In this document: piece by piece, positions 1 to 9,800 of the stretch | How positions within the stretch are numbered: position 1 is the first letter of the stretch | Layout: the number at the start of each line of letters is the position of its first letter | Assembly: GCA_963777095.1 (NCBI GenBank) | Contig: CAVZOY010000001.1 | Coordinates: forward strand, 1 to 64,000 | Source: CAVZOY01 sp963777095 | GTDB taxonomy: Bacteria > Actinomycetota > Actinomycetes > Mycobacteriales > Geodermatophilaceae | Direction of reading: 5' to 3' | Length of the DNA: 64,000 nucleotides | Translations under genes and position numbers: made by a program | The notes under the pieces: model-generated | Seen by the model: the letters and a program-made list of their open reading frames with translations, nothing else | Told to the model about the DNA's origin: nothing | The model's database searches: none

Positions 1-2
1 AG

Positions 3-380
3 GAGGCCGGCCGCCGCACGCTCGTGGACGCCGAGGGCGTCCTGTTCGACACGATCACCGGCGATCCGCCGGACGGCGTGGTGCCGCTCGAGGTCGCGTC
101 CCCGGCGGAGGGCGACCCGGACACCGCCGCGGCGCTGGCGGCGATCGAGGCCCTCCCGCCCGAGCTGCGCGGTCAGGTCTCGCTGGTCACCGCGGAGGAC
201 GCCGGCTCGGCCGTGGCGCTGCACCTGGACGACGACACGACGGTGGTGTGGGGCGACGGCGGGGAGGCGAGCCGCAAGGCGGCGGTCCTCGTCGCGTTGC
301 TCCAGCAGATCGAGGCCGGCGAGATCGAGGCCGCGGAGACGCTCGACGTGAGCGCCCCCGGCGCCGTCGTCCTGCGCTGA
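3..380 (+). CDS. ftsQ: Cell division protein FtsQ, C-terminal part (5' end outside window)
   Basis: Open from the left edge in the frame beginning at base 3 and stops at 380, so only the last ~125 residues are present. The visible protein opens with an RRTLVDAEGVLF-like stretch, typical of the extracytoplasmic beta domain of FtsQ/DivIB just after the POTRA region, and ends in a short beta-rich tail. FtsQ is a single-pass divisome protein that links early (FtsZ-side) and late (FtsL/B/W/I) division proteins outside the membrane. Being directly upstream of ftsZ on the same strand is the standard actinobacterial arrangement and is the main support, since the diagnostic N-terminal TM and POTRA parts lie outside the window. 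Confidence 0.8.
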   Translation, partial: EAGRRTLVDAEGVLFDTITGDPPDGVVPLEVASPAEGDPDTAAALAAIEALPPELRGQVSLVTAEDAGSAVALHLDDDTTVVWGDGGEASRKAAVLVALLQQIEAGEIEAAETLDVSAPGAVVLR

Positions 381-753
381 TCCCGCCTCCGTCCGCTGCA
401 CGTCGCGCACGGTTGCCGCCCCGCTGCGAACGGCTCCCGGCGGGCTCCTCGGGGACACGCCCGGACCCGCGACACGCCCGACCCCGGAAAGAAATGTCAC
501 GGGTGTGACTTCCGGGGCGGACGGGACCTTGGACCCCCGCATGAGACGTTCGGGGGGCGGGTCGTCACACCTCGTGGTGCGGATGTGACCAGGGAGTCGT
601 GGGCGCTTGGTGGGAAACGGGGACACCGACACGCCGACACCCCGAGGGTGTTTGTGTCGGCGTCCGGGCCGCACCTAACTTCGTCCCCGTCGACCTGGTT
701 GACATAACTATAAGGCTCTACTTGAGGATGAGGCTTCAGTTGAGGAGCGCCGC
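381..753 (+). promoter_or_regulatory. ftsQ-ftsZ intergenic leader with two hairpins and promoter-like sequence
   Basis: 373 bases with no gene. Bases 482-489 pair with 510-517 (CCCCGGAA/TTCCGGGG) enclosing an inner stem GTCAC/GTGAC (496-500/505-509), giving a bulged hairpin. Bases 633-640 pair perfectly with 654-661 (GCCGACAC/GTGTCGGC), and within the same bases ACACCC (637-642) can instead pair with GGGTGT (646-651), so the two structures compete. A TTGACA hexamer is at 699-704, a TATAAG overlaps at 709-714, and TTGAGG occurs twice (722-727, 740-745), the second forming part of the ribosome binding site GAGGAG (743-748). The ftsQ-ftsZ gap is a known site of ftsZ promoters in actinobacteria; which elements act here is inference. 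Confidence 0.5.
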
Positions 754-2057
754 ATGACACCTCCGCACAACTACCTGGCGGTCATCAAGGTCGTGGGCAT
801 CGGCGGCGGCGGGGTGAACGCGGTCAACCGGATGATCGAGGTCGGCCTCAAGGGCGTCGAGTTCATCGCGATCAACACCGACGCCCAGGCCCTGCTGATG
901 AGCGACGCCGACGTCAAGCTCGACGTCGGCCGCGAGCTGACCCGGGGCCTCGGCGCCGGCGCCCAGCCCGATGTCGGCCGGCAGGCCGCCGAGGACCACC
1001 GCGAGGAGATCGAAGAGGTGCTCAAGGGCGCCGACATGGTCTTCGTGACGGCCGGCGAGGGCGGCGGCACGGGTACCGGCGGGGCGCCCGTCGTCGCCTC
1101 GATCTCGCGCAAGCTCGGCGCCCTGACCATCGGCGTGGTCACGCGGCCGTTCGCCTTCGAGGGCAAGCGGCGCGCGGTCCAGGCCGAGACCGGCATCGAG
1201 GAGCTGCGCAACGAGTGCGACACGCTCATCGTGATCCCGAACGACCGCCTGCTCCAGCTCGGCGACCGCAACGTCAGCGTGATGGACGCCTTCCGCACCG
1301 CCGACCAGGTGCTGCTGTCCGGTGTCCAGGGCATCACCGACCTGATCACCACGCCCGGCCTGATCAACCTCGACTTCGCCGACGTCAAGTCGGTCATGTC
1401 GGGGGCGGGCTCGGCGCTCATGGGCATCGGCAGCGCCCGCGGCGACAACCGCGCGCTGCTGGCCGCCGAGCAGGCCATCGCCAGCCCGCTGCTCGAGGCC
1501 TCGATGGAGGGCGCGCACGGCGTGCTGCTGTCGATCTCCGGCGGGTCGGACCTCGGCCTGTTCGAGATCAACGAGGCCGCCTCGCTGGTCTCCGACGCCG
1601 CGCACCCCGACGCCAACATCATCTTCGGCGCCGTCATCGACGACGCCCTGGGTGACGAGGTGCGGGTGACGGTCATCGCCGCCGGCTTCGACGGCGGGAA
1701 GCCGAACACCCGGCGGGACGCCGCTGCCGCGATGGTGGGCGGGGCGGCTCCGGTCGCCCCCGTCGTCCCCGGGCTGCCGCAGCGGTCGGTGGGCGCGGCC
1801 TCGGTCGGCGCCCGCACGCGTCGCGCCGGTGACGCGCTGCGCCGGTCGCCCCGGCGCCGACGTCCGGCACCAACGGGACGCCGTCGAACGGCACCCCGGC
1901 GAGCAGCACGCCGTCCCGTCCGGCGGCATCGGGGGGCGGGCTCACCGTTCCGCCGCTGCCCCCGGTGCCCGGCCCCGTGGGCAGCGGCCGTCGTCCGCTG
2001 TCCAGCGAGGACTTCGAGGAGGAGCTGGACATCCCCGAGTTCCTCCGCTCCACCTGA
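754..2057 (+). CDS. ftsZ: Cell division GTPase FtsZ (frame broken near the C-terminal linker)
   Basis: Tubulin-like GTPase that polymerises into the Z ring and recruits the divisome. The start MTPPHNYLAVIKVVG is the usual actinobacterial FtsZ start, six bases after GAGGAG. The GTP-binding loop GGGTGTG lies near residues 103-109 and the catalytic T7-loop region (NLDFADV) near 205. The core is intact to about residue 355. In the proline-rich linker the frame is lost around 1805-1840; from 1842 another frame reads a Pro/Ser/Gly linker and the conserved C-terminal peptide ending EELDIPEFLRS, which docks partners such as SepF, with stop at 2057. Since FtsZ is normally essential and both parts are conserved, one or two base errors in the linker are likelier than a real lesion. 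Confidence 0.93.
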
Positions 2058-2076
2058 CGTCGGGCACCCTGCCCGT

Positions 2077-2818
2077 ATGACGTCCAGCCCGGCCGCTCCG
2101 TCGCCGGTACGACCCCGCCGGGTCGTCACCGATCGGCGGGGCGGCCGGTCTCGTCCGCCCTACGACTCGTTCAACCTCGGCGACCACGTGGGGGACGACC
2201 CGGCGACGTCGCCGCCAACCGCGAGCGCGTGGCCCGCGAGCTCGGCGTCGCCGAGGACCGGCTGGTCTGGATGGACCAGGTGCACGGCACCGGCGTCGCC
2301 GTCGTCGACGGCCCGCAGGACGGTCCCGTTCCCGCCACGGACGCACTGGTCACCGCGACGCGGGGGCTCGTGCTCGCCGTCCTCGTCGCCGACTGCGTGC
2401 CGATCCTGCTGGCCGACCGGTCACCGGCGTGGTCGCCGCGGTGCACGCCGGCCGCGAGGGAGTGCGACAGGGCGTCCTGCCGGCCGCGCTGTCGGCCATG
2501 GCGAGCCTCGGGGCGCAGGCGCGGCACGTGACCGCGCTCCTCGGCCCGGCGGTGTGCGGAGCCTGCTACGAGGTGCCCGCGGCCATGCAGGCCGACGTCG
2601 CCCGCGTCGCGCCCGCCGCCGCCGTGCGCACGCGGGCCGGCACACCCGGGCTGGACCTCCGCGCCGGCCTGGCCGATCTGCTCGCCCGCGCCGGCGTCCG
2701 CGAGGTCGTGCAGGACCCGCGCTGCACGGTCGAGGACCCGCACCTCTTCTCCCACCGCCGCGACGGCACCACCGGCCGCCAGGCCGGTCTCGTCTGGCTC
2801 GACGCCACCCCGCGGTGA
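2077..2818 (+). CDS. pgeF: Purine nucleoside phosphorylase/laccase-domain protein, PgeF/YlmD family (two frame breaks)
   Basis: DUF152 (laccase-domain) protein of ~245 residues. Members act as zinc-dependent multi-substrate purine nucleoside phosphorylases/adenosine deaminases and have also been linked to peptidoglycan-intermediate editing. Family motifs are seen in order: YDSFNLGDHVGD near the start, a DQVHGTGV histidine motif, TDALVT, an ADCVPILLAD cysteine motif, a VAAVHAGREG histidine motif, and the LLGPAVCGACYEV segment. They lie in three successive frames, with shifts near 2205 and near 2430; both look like a single missing base. The ATG at 2077 is 20 bases after ftsZ, and this gene directly follows ftsZ in most actinobacteria. 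Confidence 0.85.
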
Positions 2819-2909
2819 TCATCGTCGAATGGCTGCGCCCGTCAGCGTGTCGGTCAGCCACCCGGCGATGATCGACGCGGTGGGGGGCGGGGCTGGGAGG
2901 ATCGTCGCC

Positions 2910-3727
2910 GTGGCCCGGCTGGAGGAGAACCTGCGCGCCGTCCGCGCCCGCATCGACGCGGCGGCGCGGGCGGCCGGCCGCGAGCCCGCCGACGTCCGGC
3001 TGGTCGCGATCAGCAAGACCTGGCCGGCCGACGACGTCCGGGCCCTGGCCGCCCTCGGTCAGCTCGACGTCGGCGAGAACCGGGTCCAGGAGCTCGCCGA
3101 CAAGGCCGCCGCCCTGGCCGACCTGCCGCTGCGCTGGCACTTCGTCGGCCAGCTCCAGCGCAACAAGGCCGCCTCGGTCGCGCGGCTCGGCGCCGTCGTG
3201 CACTCCGTCGACCGGCCGTCGCTCGCCGAGCGTCCTCGACCGGGCGGGGCAGCAGGCCGGCGCGCCCGTGGACGTCCTCGTGCAGGTGGATCTCGGCGGA
3301 CCCGAGGGCGAGCTGGCGGCGCGCGGGGGAGCGGCGCCGGACGACGTCCCGGCGCTCGCCGACCGGATCGCCGAGGCTCCCGGCCTGCGGCTGCTCGGAC
3401 TGATGGCGGTCGCGCCGCGCGACGCCGCGCCCGGACCGGCCTTCGCCGCCCTGGCCGCGCTGGCCGAGCGGGTCCGTGCCGACCATCCGGAGGCGCGCGA
3501 GCTGTCGGCGGGCATGAGCGCGCGACCTCGAGGAAGCCGTCGCTGCCGGCGCCACGCTGGTGCGTGTCGGAACCGCGATCTTCGGCGACCGGCCCCTACC
3601 CTGCGACGGAAGCGGACAACAACAGGCACGTGAGTCACACCCGTCACGAGGGCCTCGGAAGCCCCGGGGGACGGCGATCGCACATCGCGACGGACCCGCT
3701 GGGCACAGCGGTGGAGGGGGAGTCTGA
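2910..3727 (+). CDS. YggS family pyridoxal phosphate homeostasis protein (frame breaks)
   Basis: PLP-binding protein (PROSC/YggS/YlmE) that buffers free pyridoxal phosphate. The GTG at 2910 is preceded by GGGAGG. The N-terminal half reads VRLVAISKTWPADDVRA, where the lysine of SKTW is the Schiff-base lysine of the family, followed by GENRVQE and WHFVGQLQRNK. The frame changes near 3230 (one extra base) into a segment with VDVLVQVDLGG and LRLLGLMAV, and again near 3520 into DLEEAVAAGATLVRVGTAIF-GDRP, which is where the family usually ends (~3590). The last frame runs on to a TGA at 3725-3727 that overlaps the sepF ATG; whether that tail is real is unclear. Lies between pgeF and sepF as in other actinobacteria. 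Confidence 0.85.
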
Positions 3728-4449
3728 TGGCCGGAGCCATGCGCAGGATGGGCATCTACCTGGGGCTGGTCGAGGACGACGACAGTCGCGGCTACGGCCG
3801 GTACGACGCGCGCCAGGCCGACCCCCACGACGGCGACCGGCGCTACGCGCGCTACGCCGCCGACGAGGGCTACGACGACCGGTACGCCGACCAGGGCTAC
3901 GACTACGCCGACGCGGACGGCTACGGCGCCCCGGCCTACACCGAGGAGGTCGAGACCGAGCGACCCGCGCCGCTGCGCGAGGTGGAGCCGGTGTCGGCCC
4001 GCCGTTCCGCCGGTCCCCGCCCGCTGGGTCTGGCCCCCGCCGCCGGCGCGACGTCGGCCGGCCGGATCGGCGCCACCGGGAGCTCCGGCGGCGGTGCGGC
4101 CGGTCTGGCCGTCCGTGAGCAGGCGGCCGCCGCGCCCGAGCCCGCCCCGGCGCCCGCGCCGGCTCCGGAGCCCTACCGGATCACGACGCTGCACCCGCGC
4201 ACGTACAACGAGGCGCGCGTGATCGGCGAGCGGTTCCGCGACGGGATGCCGGTCATCATGAACCTCACCGAGATGGACGACGCCGACGCCAAGCGACTCG
4301 TCGACTTCGCCGCGGGTCTGTCGTTCGGGCTGCGCGGTAGTATCGAGCGCGTCACGGCCAAGGTGTTCCTTCTGAGTCCGCGGAACGTCGACGTGACCGC
4401 CGAGGACAAGGCGCGGATCCGCGAGGGCGGGTTCTTCAACCAGTCCTGA
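3727..4449 (+). CDS. sepF: Cell division protein SepF
   Basis: Membrane anchor and bundler of FtsZ filaments; SepF replaces FtsA/ZipA in actinobacteria and binds the FtsZ C-terminal peptide. 240 residues: a short N-terminal helix (AMRRMGIYLGL) expected to bind the membrane, a long Asp/Tyr/Arg- then Ala/Pro-rich linker (about 20-150), and the C-terminal SepF domain (~155-235) with the motifs FRDGMPVIMNL, AKRLVDFAAGL and VFLLSPRNVDV. GGAGG-rich sequence precedes the ATG, which overlaps the upstream TGA as TGATG, suggesting translational coupling to yggS. No frame break is seen. Confidence 0.95.
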   Translation: MAGAMRRMGIYLGLVEDDDSRGYGRYDARQADPHDGDRRYARYAADEGYDDRYADQGYDYADADGYGAPAYTEEVETERPAPLREVEPVSARRSAGPRPLGLAPAAGATSAGRIGATGSSGGGAAGLAVREQAAAAPEPAPAPAPAPEPYRITTLHPRTYNEARVIGERFRDGMPVIMNLTEMDDADAKRLVDFAAGLSFGLRGSIERVTAKVFLLSPRNVDVTAEDKARIREGGFFNQS

Positions 4450-4506
4450 GGCGCGGCAGCACATCGGTGGAGTCGGCACGACTGGTGCCCCGGCAGATCG
4501 AGGATC

Positions 4507-4800
4507 GTGGCACTTCTCTTCGGGATCGTGTCGACGATCCTGCTCGTCTTCCTCATCCTGCTGTTCGCCCGGTTCGTGGTCGACTGGGTCATGGTGCTGG
4601 CGCGCAGTTGGCGCCCGACCGGACTGGTCGCGGCGGGGCTCGAGGTCGTCTACCTCACCACCGACCCGCCGCTGCGCGCCGTCCGCAAGGTCATCCCGCC
4701 GCTGAACCTGGGGTCCATCCGTCTGGACCTCGGGTTTATGGTGCTGCTGATTGCTGTGGTGTTCCTGCGCAGTATCACGCAGGGACTTGCCGAGTCGTGA
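4507..4800 (+). CDS. YggT family small membrane protein
   Basis: 97-residue membrane protein with two hydrophobic segments (about 3-25 and 72-92) separated by a loop carrying the family signature DPPLRAVRKVIPPLNLGSI. YggT proteins sit between sepF and divIVA in actinobacteria and firmicutes; their exact function is not settled, with proposed roles in division-site membrane organisation or osmotic tolerance. GTG at 4507 is the start that places the first TM at the N terminus. Confidence 0.9.
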   Translation: MALLFGIVSTILLVFLILLFARFVVDWVMVLARSWRPTGLVAAGLEVVYLTTDPPLRAVRKVIPPLNLGSIRLDLGFMVLLIAVVFLRSITQGLAES

Positions 4801-4894
4801 GCGATCGACCCGCTAGGTTCGGCGTCGATGTCCCACATGTGGCGCCGCCGTCCGACGCTCCTGTGCCCGCCGTCCGACCCGAGGTGACCGACAG

Positions 4895-5612
4895 ATGCCA
4901 CTGACGCCTGCCGACGTGCACAACGTCGTCTTCAAGAAGCCACCGATCGGCAAGCGGGGTTACGACGAGGACGAGGTCGACGCCTTCCTCGACGTCGTCG
5001 AGGCCGAGCTCGCCCGCCTGATCGAGGAGAACAACGAACTGCGCGCCGGCTCCGGCCGCCGCCCCGAGCTCCCCGCGCCCGCCGAGGCGCCGGCCCCGGC
5101 GCCCGTGCCGGCGCCGGTGGTCGCGCCGCAGCCCCGCGAGGACGACAGCGCCCGCGCGTCCCGGATGCTGGCCCTGGCGACCGAGACCGCCGACCGCTAC
5201 GTCAACGAGGCCAAGGCGCAGGCCGAGCAGATGCTGACCAGCGCCAAGAGCAACAGCGACCGCCTGATGGGCGACGCCCGCCAGAAGAGCGAGCAGATGG
5301 TCACCGAGGCCAAGCACCGCGCCGACACGATGATCGGCGACGCGCGGACCCGCGCCGAGACGATGGAGCGGGAGGCCCGCGCCCGCACCGCCGCCATGGA
5401 GCAGGAGGCCGAGCGTCGCCGCAACGAGGTCATGGGCCCGCCTGGAGGAGAAGCGCACCAGCCTCGAGCGCAAGATCGAGGAGCTGCGCACCTTCGAGCG
5501 GGAGTACCGCACGCGGTTGCGCTCCTACGTCGAGTCGCACCTGCGCGACCTGGACAACCGGCCGTCGGCCGAGCCGGCCGCCGCGCGGCAGAGCCAGCAC
5601 GCCCCCGCCTGA
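4895..5612 (+). CDS. divIVA: DivIVA/Wag31 polar growth protein (one-base frame break)
   Basis: Coiled-coil scaffold that binds negatively curved membrane at poles and septa and directs apical growth. Residues 1-60 form the DivIVA membrane-binding domain (MPLTPADVHNVVFKKPPIGK then GYDEDEVDAFLD). An Ala/Pro-rich linker covers ~65-90. A long coiled coil rich in Glu, Ala, Met and Arg follows. At ~5437 one extra C appears (GGGCCCGCC instead of GGGCCGCC), and the next frame continues RLEEKRTSLERKIEELRTFEREYR to the normal Ala-rich C terminus at 5612. Start codon is 5 bases after a GACCGA sequence; a TAGGTT hexamer at 4814-4819 could be a separate promoter. Confidence 0.92.
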
Positions 5613-5630
5613 ACCAGAAGCGCCTTCGAC

Positions 5631-5658
5631 GGCCCCGTGGACTCCGGTCCACGGGGCC
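5631..5658 (+). terminator. Hairpin terminator after divIVA
   Basis: GGCCCCGTGG (5631-5640) and CCACGGGGCC (5649-5658) form a perfect 10-bp stem around an 8-base loop, 18 bases past the divIVA stop. The T tract is weak (GTTGTCGTG), as is common in high-GC actinobacteria. It marks the end of the division cluster. Confidence 0.75.
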
Positions 5659-5750
5659 GTTGTCGTGTGCGGGCCGGGGCCCTGCTGGAACGGCCACCCT
5701 TCAGGGACCCGTGCCGAGCGTGCGAGGCGCGGGGGGAAGGGTGGTCCTTC

Positions 5751-5756
5751 TAGAGT
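5751..5756 (+). promoter_or_regulatory. -10 hexamer TAGAGT, leaderless start for the gene at 5763
   Basis: TAGAGT is followed by exactly six bases and then the GTG at 5763. There is no ribosome binding site between them. This spacing puts the transcription start on or next to the start codon. Confidence 0.5.
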
Positions 5757-5762
5757 CGTCGC

Positions 5763-6485
5763 GTGATCTTGGCTGCTGGTCTGCTGGTGGCTCTCGGGCT
5801 GGGCCTGTTCGTCGGCGGGATCCTCACCGGGACGACCGTCCTCTACTGGCTGTGCGTCGTCGCCTGCGGAGCCGCGGGCGTATTCCTGCTCCTCGCGCGG
5901 ACGCGGATGGGACGTGCGCCGTCCGGGCCCGCCGTGCCGGGTCACCGGATGCCGTCTGCGCCAGATCAGCGTCCGGCGGCCGCCGAGCCGGGCACGGGGG
6001 CGACGGCGGTCGATCTGCCCGTCGCCGGCGAGCCGGGCGGCGCGTCAGCGGCCGCGGATCCGTTCCCCGCGGCGCCCGCCTGGGAGCCGGCGGTACCGGC
6101 CGCCGACGCAACGGCGGCCCCGGTCGCCGAGCTTCCCGCCGTCGAGCACCCGTCGATCGAGCCGCCGTCCGCGGAGCCGCTGCCGAGAGCGGCGCACGCC
6201 TCCCGCGGCTCGTCGGGCGCGCCGGATGCGTCCGGGGAACCGCCGGTGGAGGAGGTCGAGGTCACCGACCTGCTGCTGGTGGTCGACCTGCGCGACGATG
6301 TGCTCGTCGTCGACGAGCACCCGCGCTACCACGTGGCCGGCTGCCGCTGGCTGACCGGGCGGGAGACGTTCCCGCTGCCCCTGGACGAGGCCCGTACCGA
6401 CGGCTTCACCCCGTGCGCCTGGTGCGAGCCCGACCGCACGCTCGCGCAGCGCGAGCGCGGACGCCGGCCCGGCCGAACGACCTGA
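5763..6485 (+). CDS. Two-TM membrane protein with a C-terminal Ada-like zinc-binding motif
   Basis: Unnamed protein of 240 residues. Two N-terminal hydrophobic helices (about 3-22 and 25-45) are followed by a long Ala/Pro/Glu-rich, low-complexity linker (50-160) and a compact C-terminal domain (165-230). That domain reads HPRYHVAGCRWL, then DEARTDGFTPCAWCEPD: H190, C194, C218 and C221. The arrangement H/C-x3-C, about 24 residues, C-x2-C, with the -EA--DGF-PC--C consensus between, matches the zinc site of the Ada N-terminal domain and related small zinc domains found on secreted or membrane nucleases. No alkyltransferase or nuclease domain is present. The start is fixed by the -10-like hexamer six bases upstream. 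Function unknown. Confidence 0.7.
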   Translation: MILAAGLLVALGLGLFVGGILTGTTVLYWLCVVACGAAGVFLLLARTRMGRAPSGPAVPGHRMPSAPDQRPAAAEPGTGATAVDLPVAGEPGGASAAADPFPAAPAWEPAVPAADATAAPVAELPAVEHPSIEPPSAEPLPRAAHASRGSSGAPDASGEPPVEEVEVTDLLLVVDLRDDVLVVDEHPRYHVAGCRWLTGRETFPLPLDEARTDGFTPCAWCEPDRTLAQRERGRRPGRTT

Positions 6486-6500
6486 CGACGGTCGACGGCG

Positions 6501-9500
6501 TCAGTCGGCCTTGCGCAGCCAGAGCCGCAGCCCGGCCGGTCCCTCCACCGGAGTGCCGGAGCCCGCTGTGTCGTCGTGCACCGCGACGGCCAGCACCTCG
6601 GCGGCGATCTGGTCGGCGTGCTCGGTCAGCGCCGTCCGCAGCTGCTCGTCGTCGGCGGTCCACCACACGGTGATGCGGTCGGTGACCTGCAGGCCGCTGG
6701 TCTTGCGCGCCTCCTGCACCAGCCGGATGACCTCGCGGGCCAGCCCGGCCCGCTCGAGCTCCGGGGTGAGCGCCAGGTCCAGTGCGACGGTGAGCCCGCC
6801 GTCGCTGGCGACGGTCCACCCCTCGCGCGGCGTCTCGGTGACGACCAGGTCGCCCTCCTCCAGGGCCACCGCGGCACCGTCGACCGTCACGCTCGCGGTG
6901 CCGGCCCGGTAGGCGGCCACGAGCTCGGCCGGATCGGCGTCGGCGACCGCCTTCGCGACGGCCTGCACCTGCTTGCCGAGTCGCCGCCCGACGGCCCGGA
7001 AGTCGACCTTCACCGCCACGTCGACCAGGTCTCCGCCGACCGACGACAGATCGGCCAGCTCCTGCACGTTGAGCTCGTCGGCGACCTCGGCGACCAGGTC
7101 GCGGGGGAGGTGCACCCAGCCGGGCGCGGCGACCAGCGCCCGCCCCAGGGGCTGCCGCGTGCGCACCTTCGACGACGTCCGCGCCGACCGGCCCAGCTCG
7201 ACCAGCCGGCGGACCAGCGCCACCTGCGCCACGAGCTGCGGGTCGCGGGCCTGCTCGTCGACCTGCGGCCACGCGGTCAGGTGCACGCTGTCGGGGCGGT
7301 CGCCTCCGGCCGGGAGGACCGCGGTGGACCACACCTCCTCGGTCACGAACGGGGTGAACGGCGCCATGAGCCGGGTCAGCCCCTCCAGCACCTCGTGCAG
7401 GGTGCCCAGCGCCGCCGGGTCGCCGTCCCAGAACCGGCGGCGGGAGCGGCGCACGTACCAGTTGGACAGGTCGTCGACGAAGCCGGCGAGCAGCCGGCCG
7501 GCGCCCTGGGTGTCGAAGTCCTCGAGGGCGTCGGTCACGCCGGCGGTGACGGCGGCGAGCTCGGCCAGCGCCCACCGGTCGAGCAGCGGGCGCTCGGCGC
7601 GCGGGGGAGCGGGGGAGACGGCCGGGTCCCAGCCATTGGCCTCGGCGTACAGCGTGAAGAAGCTGGCCGTGTTCCAGTAGGTCAGCAGCACCTTGCGCAC
7701 GACCTCGGACAGCGTCTCGTGGCCCACCCGCCGCGCCGACCACGGCGAGCCGCCGGCGAGCATGAACCAGCGGACGGCGTCGGCACCGTGCCGGTCCATC
7801 AGGGGGATGGGCTCGAGGATGTTGCCCAGGTGCTTGCTCATCTTCCGGCCGTCCTCGGCGAGGATGTGGCCCAGGACCAGCACGTTCTCGTAGGAGTTCT
7901 TCGTCGAACACGAGCGTGCCGATCGCCATCAGCGTGTAGAACCAGCCGCGGGTCTGGTCGATCGCCTCGCAGATGAACTGCGCCGGGTACGCGGCCTCGA
8001 ACTCCGCCTTGTTGCGGTGCGGGGCGCCCCACTGGGCGAAGGGCATCGAGCCGGAGTCGTACCAGGCGTCGATGACCTGGCGGACCCGTCGGTAGGTGCC
8101 CTCCTCGCCGGGCAGCGTGAAGGTCACGTCGTCGATGAACGGCCGGTGCGGGTCGAGGTCGGAGAGGTCGCGGCCGGTGAGTTCCGACAGCTCGGCCAGC
8201 GAGCCGACGGCGACCAGGCGCGACGGGTCGGCGTCGTTGCGCCAGATCGGCAGCGGCGTGCCCCAGTAGCGGTCACGGGACAGCGCCCAGTCGACGTTGT
8301 TGTTCAGCCAGTCGCCGTAGCGGCCCGTCTTGATGTTCTCCGGGTACCAGTTGGTCTTCTCGTTCTCGGCGCAGCAGCCGGTCCTTGATCTCGCTGGTCC
8401 GGATGTACCAGGACGGCTGCGCGTAGTACATGAGCGGCGTGTGGCAGCGCCAGCAGTGCGGATAGCTGTGCTCGTAGCGGAGCTCGCGCAGCAGCACGCC
8501 GCGGGCCTTCAGGTCCTCGACCAGGGCCGGGTCGGCGGCCTTGAAGAAGTGCCTGCCGACGAGCGGCACCTCCGGCAGGAAGTGGCCGGTCGCGTCGATC
8601 GGGCTGACCACGGCCATTCCGTAGCCGCGGGCCACCGCGAGGTCGTCGGCGCCGAACGCGGGGGACTGGTGCACCAGGCCGGTGCCGTCCTCGGTCGTCA
8701 CGTAGTCGGCGAGGACGACGTAGTGGGTCGCGTTGTCGTCGGGGAACTCGACCAGCTCGAAGGGCCGCTGGTAGGCGACCCGCTCCCAGTCGCGGCCGGT
8801 GGTGCGGGCGAGGACCTCGGCGTCCTCGCCCAGGACGGCGGTCAGCAGCGGCTCGGCGACGACGAACGTGCCCGCTGTCGGCCCCTCCAGGAGTCCGGGC
8901 CACGACGTACGTCACGTCCGGGTGGACGGCGACGGCGGTGTTCGAGGGCAGCGTCCACGGCGTCGTCGTCCAGATCAGCAGGTCGGCCTTGCCGGCCCAC
9001 GCGCCGCTGGTGACCGGCAGCCGGACGTACACCGACGGGTCGGTGAGCGTCTCGTAGCCCTGGGCGACCTCGTGGTCGGACAGCCCGGTGCCGCAGCGCG
9101 GGCAGTAGGGCGCCACCCGGTGGTCCTCCACCAGCAGGCCCTTGTCGAAGACCTGCTTGAGCGACCACCAGACGCTCTCGATGTAGGCCGGGTCCATCGT
9201 CCAGTAGGCGGTGGACATGTCGACCCAGTAGCCCATGCGCCGGGTCAGGCCGGTGAAGTCGGCGACGTGACGCTCGACCGACTCCCGGCAGCGGGCGTTG
9301 AACTCGGCGATGCCGTATCGCTCGATGTCGGGCTTGCCGGCGAAGCCGAGCTCCTGCTCGACCGCGATCTCGACCGGGAGGCCGTGGCAGTCCCAGCCGG
9401 CCCGCCGGGGCACGTGCCAGCCCTGCATGGTCTTGAACCGGGGGAAGACGTCCTTGAAGACGCGGGCCTCGATGTGGTGCGTGCCCGGCCGTCCGTTGGC

Positions 9501-9683
9501 GGTGGGCGGCCCCTCGTAGAAGTTCCACTGCGGGCGGCCGGCCGACGCCTCCAGCGTCCGGGCGAAGACCTTCCCTGCCTCCCAGCGGTCCAGGACGTCC
9601 CGCTCCAGGGCGGGGAGGTCCACCTGCGGGGGCAGCGCGGCGAAGGGGCCGGTCGGCCGGGCGGTCGGGGCGGAGTCCGTCAC
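6501..9683 (-). CDS. ileS: Isoleucyl-tRNA synthetase, long (eukaryote-like) type (three frame breaks)
   Basis: Charges tRNA-Ile. Read on the minus strand from GTG at 9683 to TGA at 6501, ~1060 residues. The HIGH motif appears as PPTANGRPGTHH near residue 60, the KMSKS motif as EDGRKMSKHLGN near 600, and tRNA-binding and C-terminal anticodon domains follow (WYVRRSRRRFWDG, then LMAPFTPFVTEEVW). Frame changes near 8890, 8370 and 7895 each separate well-conserved segments, so they look like sequence errors. Length and motifs fit the eukaryote-like IleRS used by mycobacteria and many actinobacteria, a class with intrinsic mupirocin resistance. Upstream, GATGAT sits six bases before the GTG, so the mRNA may be leaderless. 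Confidence 0.93.
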
Positions 9684-9800
9684 GTGCCCATCATCCCCGA
9701 GCGGGCGACGCGACCGGCGCGCGCATCCGGTCCCGGCCCGGCTCGGCGGGGCGGGGTGCCCGCGGGCGGTACGGAAGACTGGCCCCATGGGGCGGCGGCG

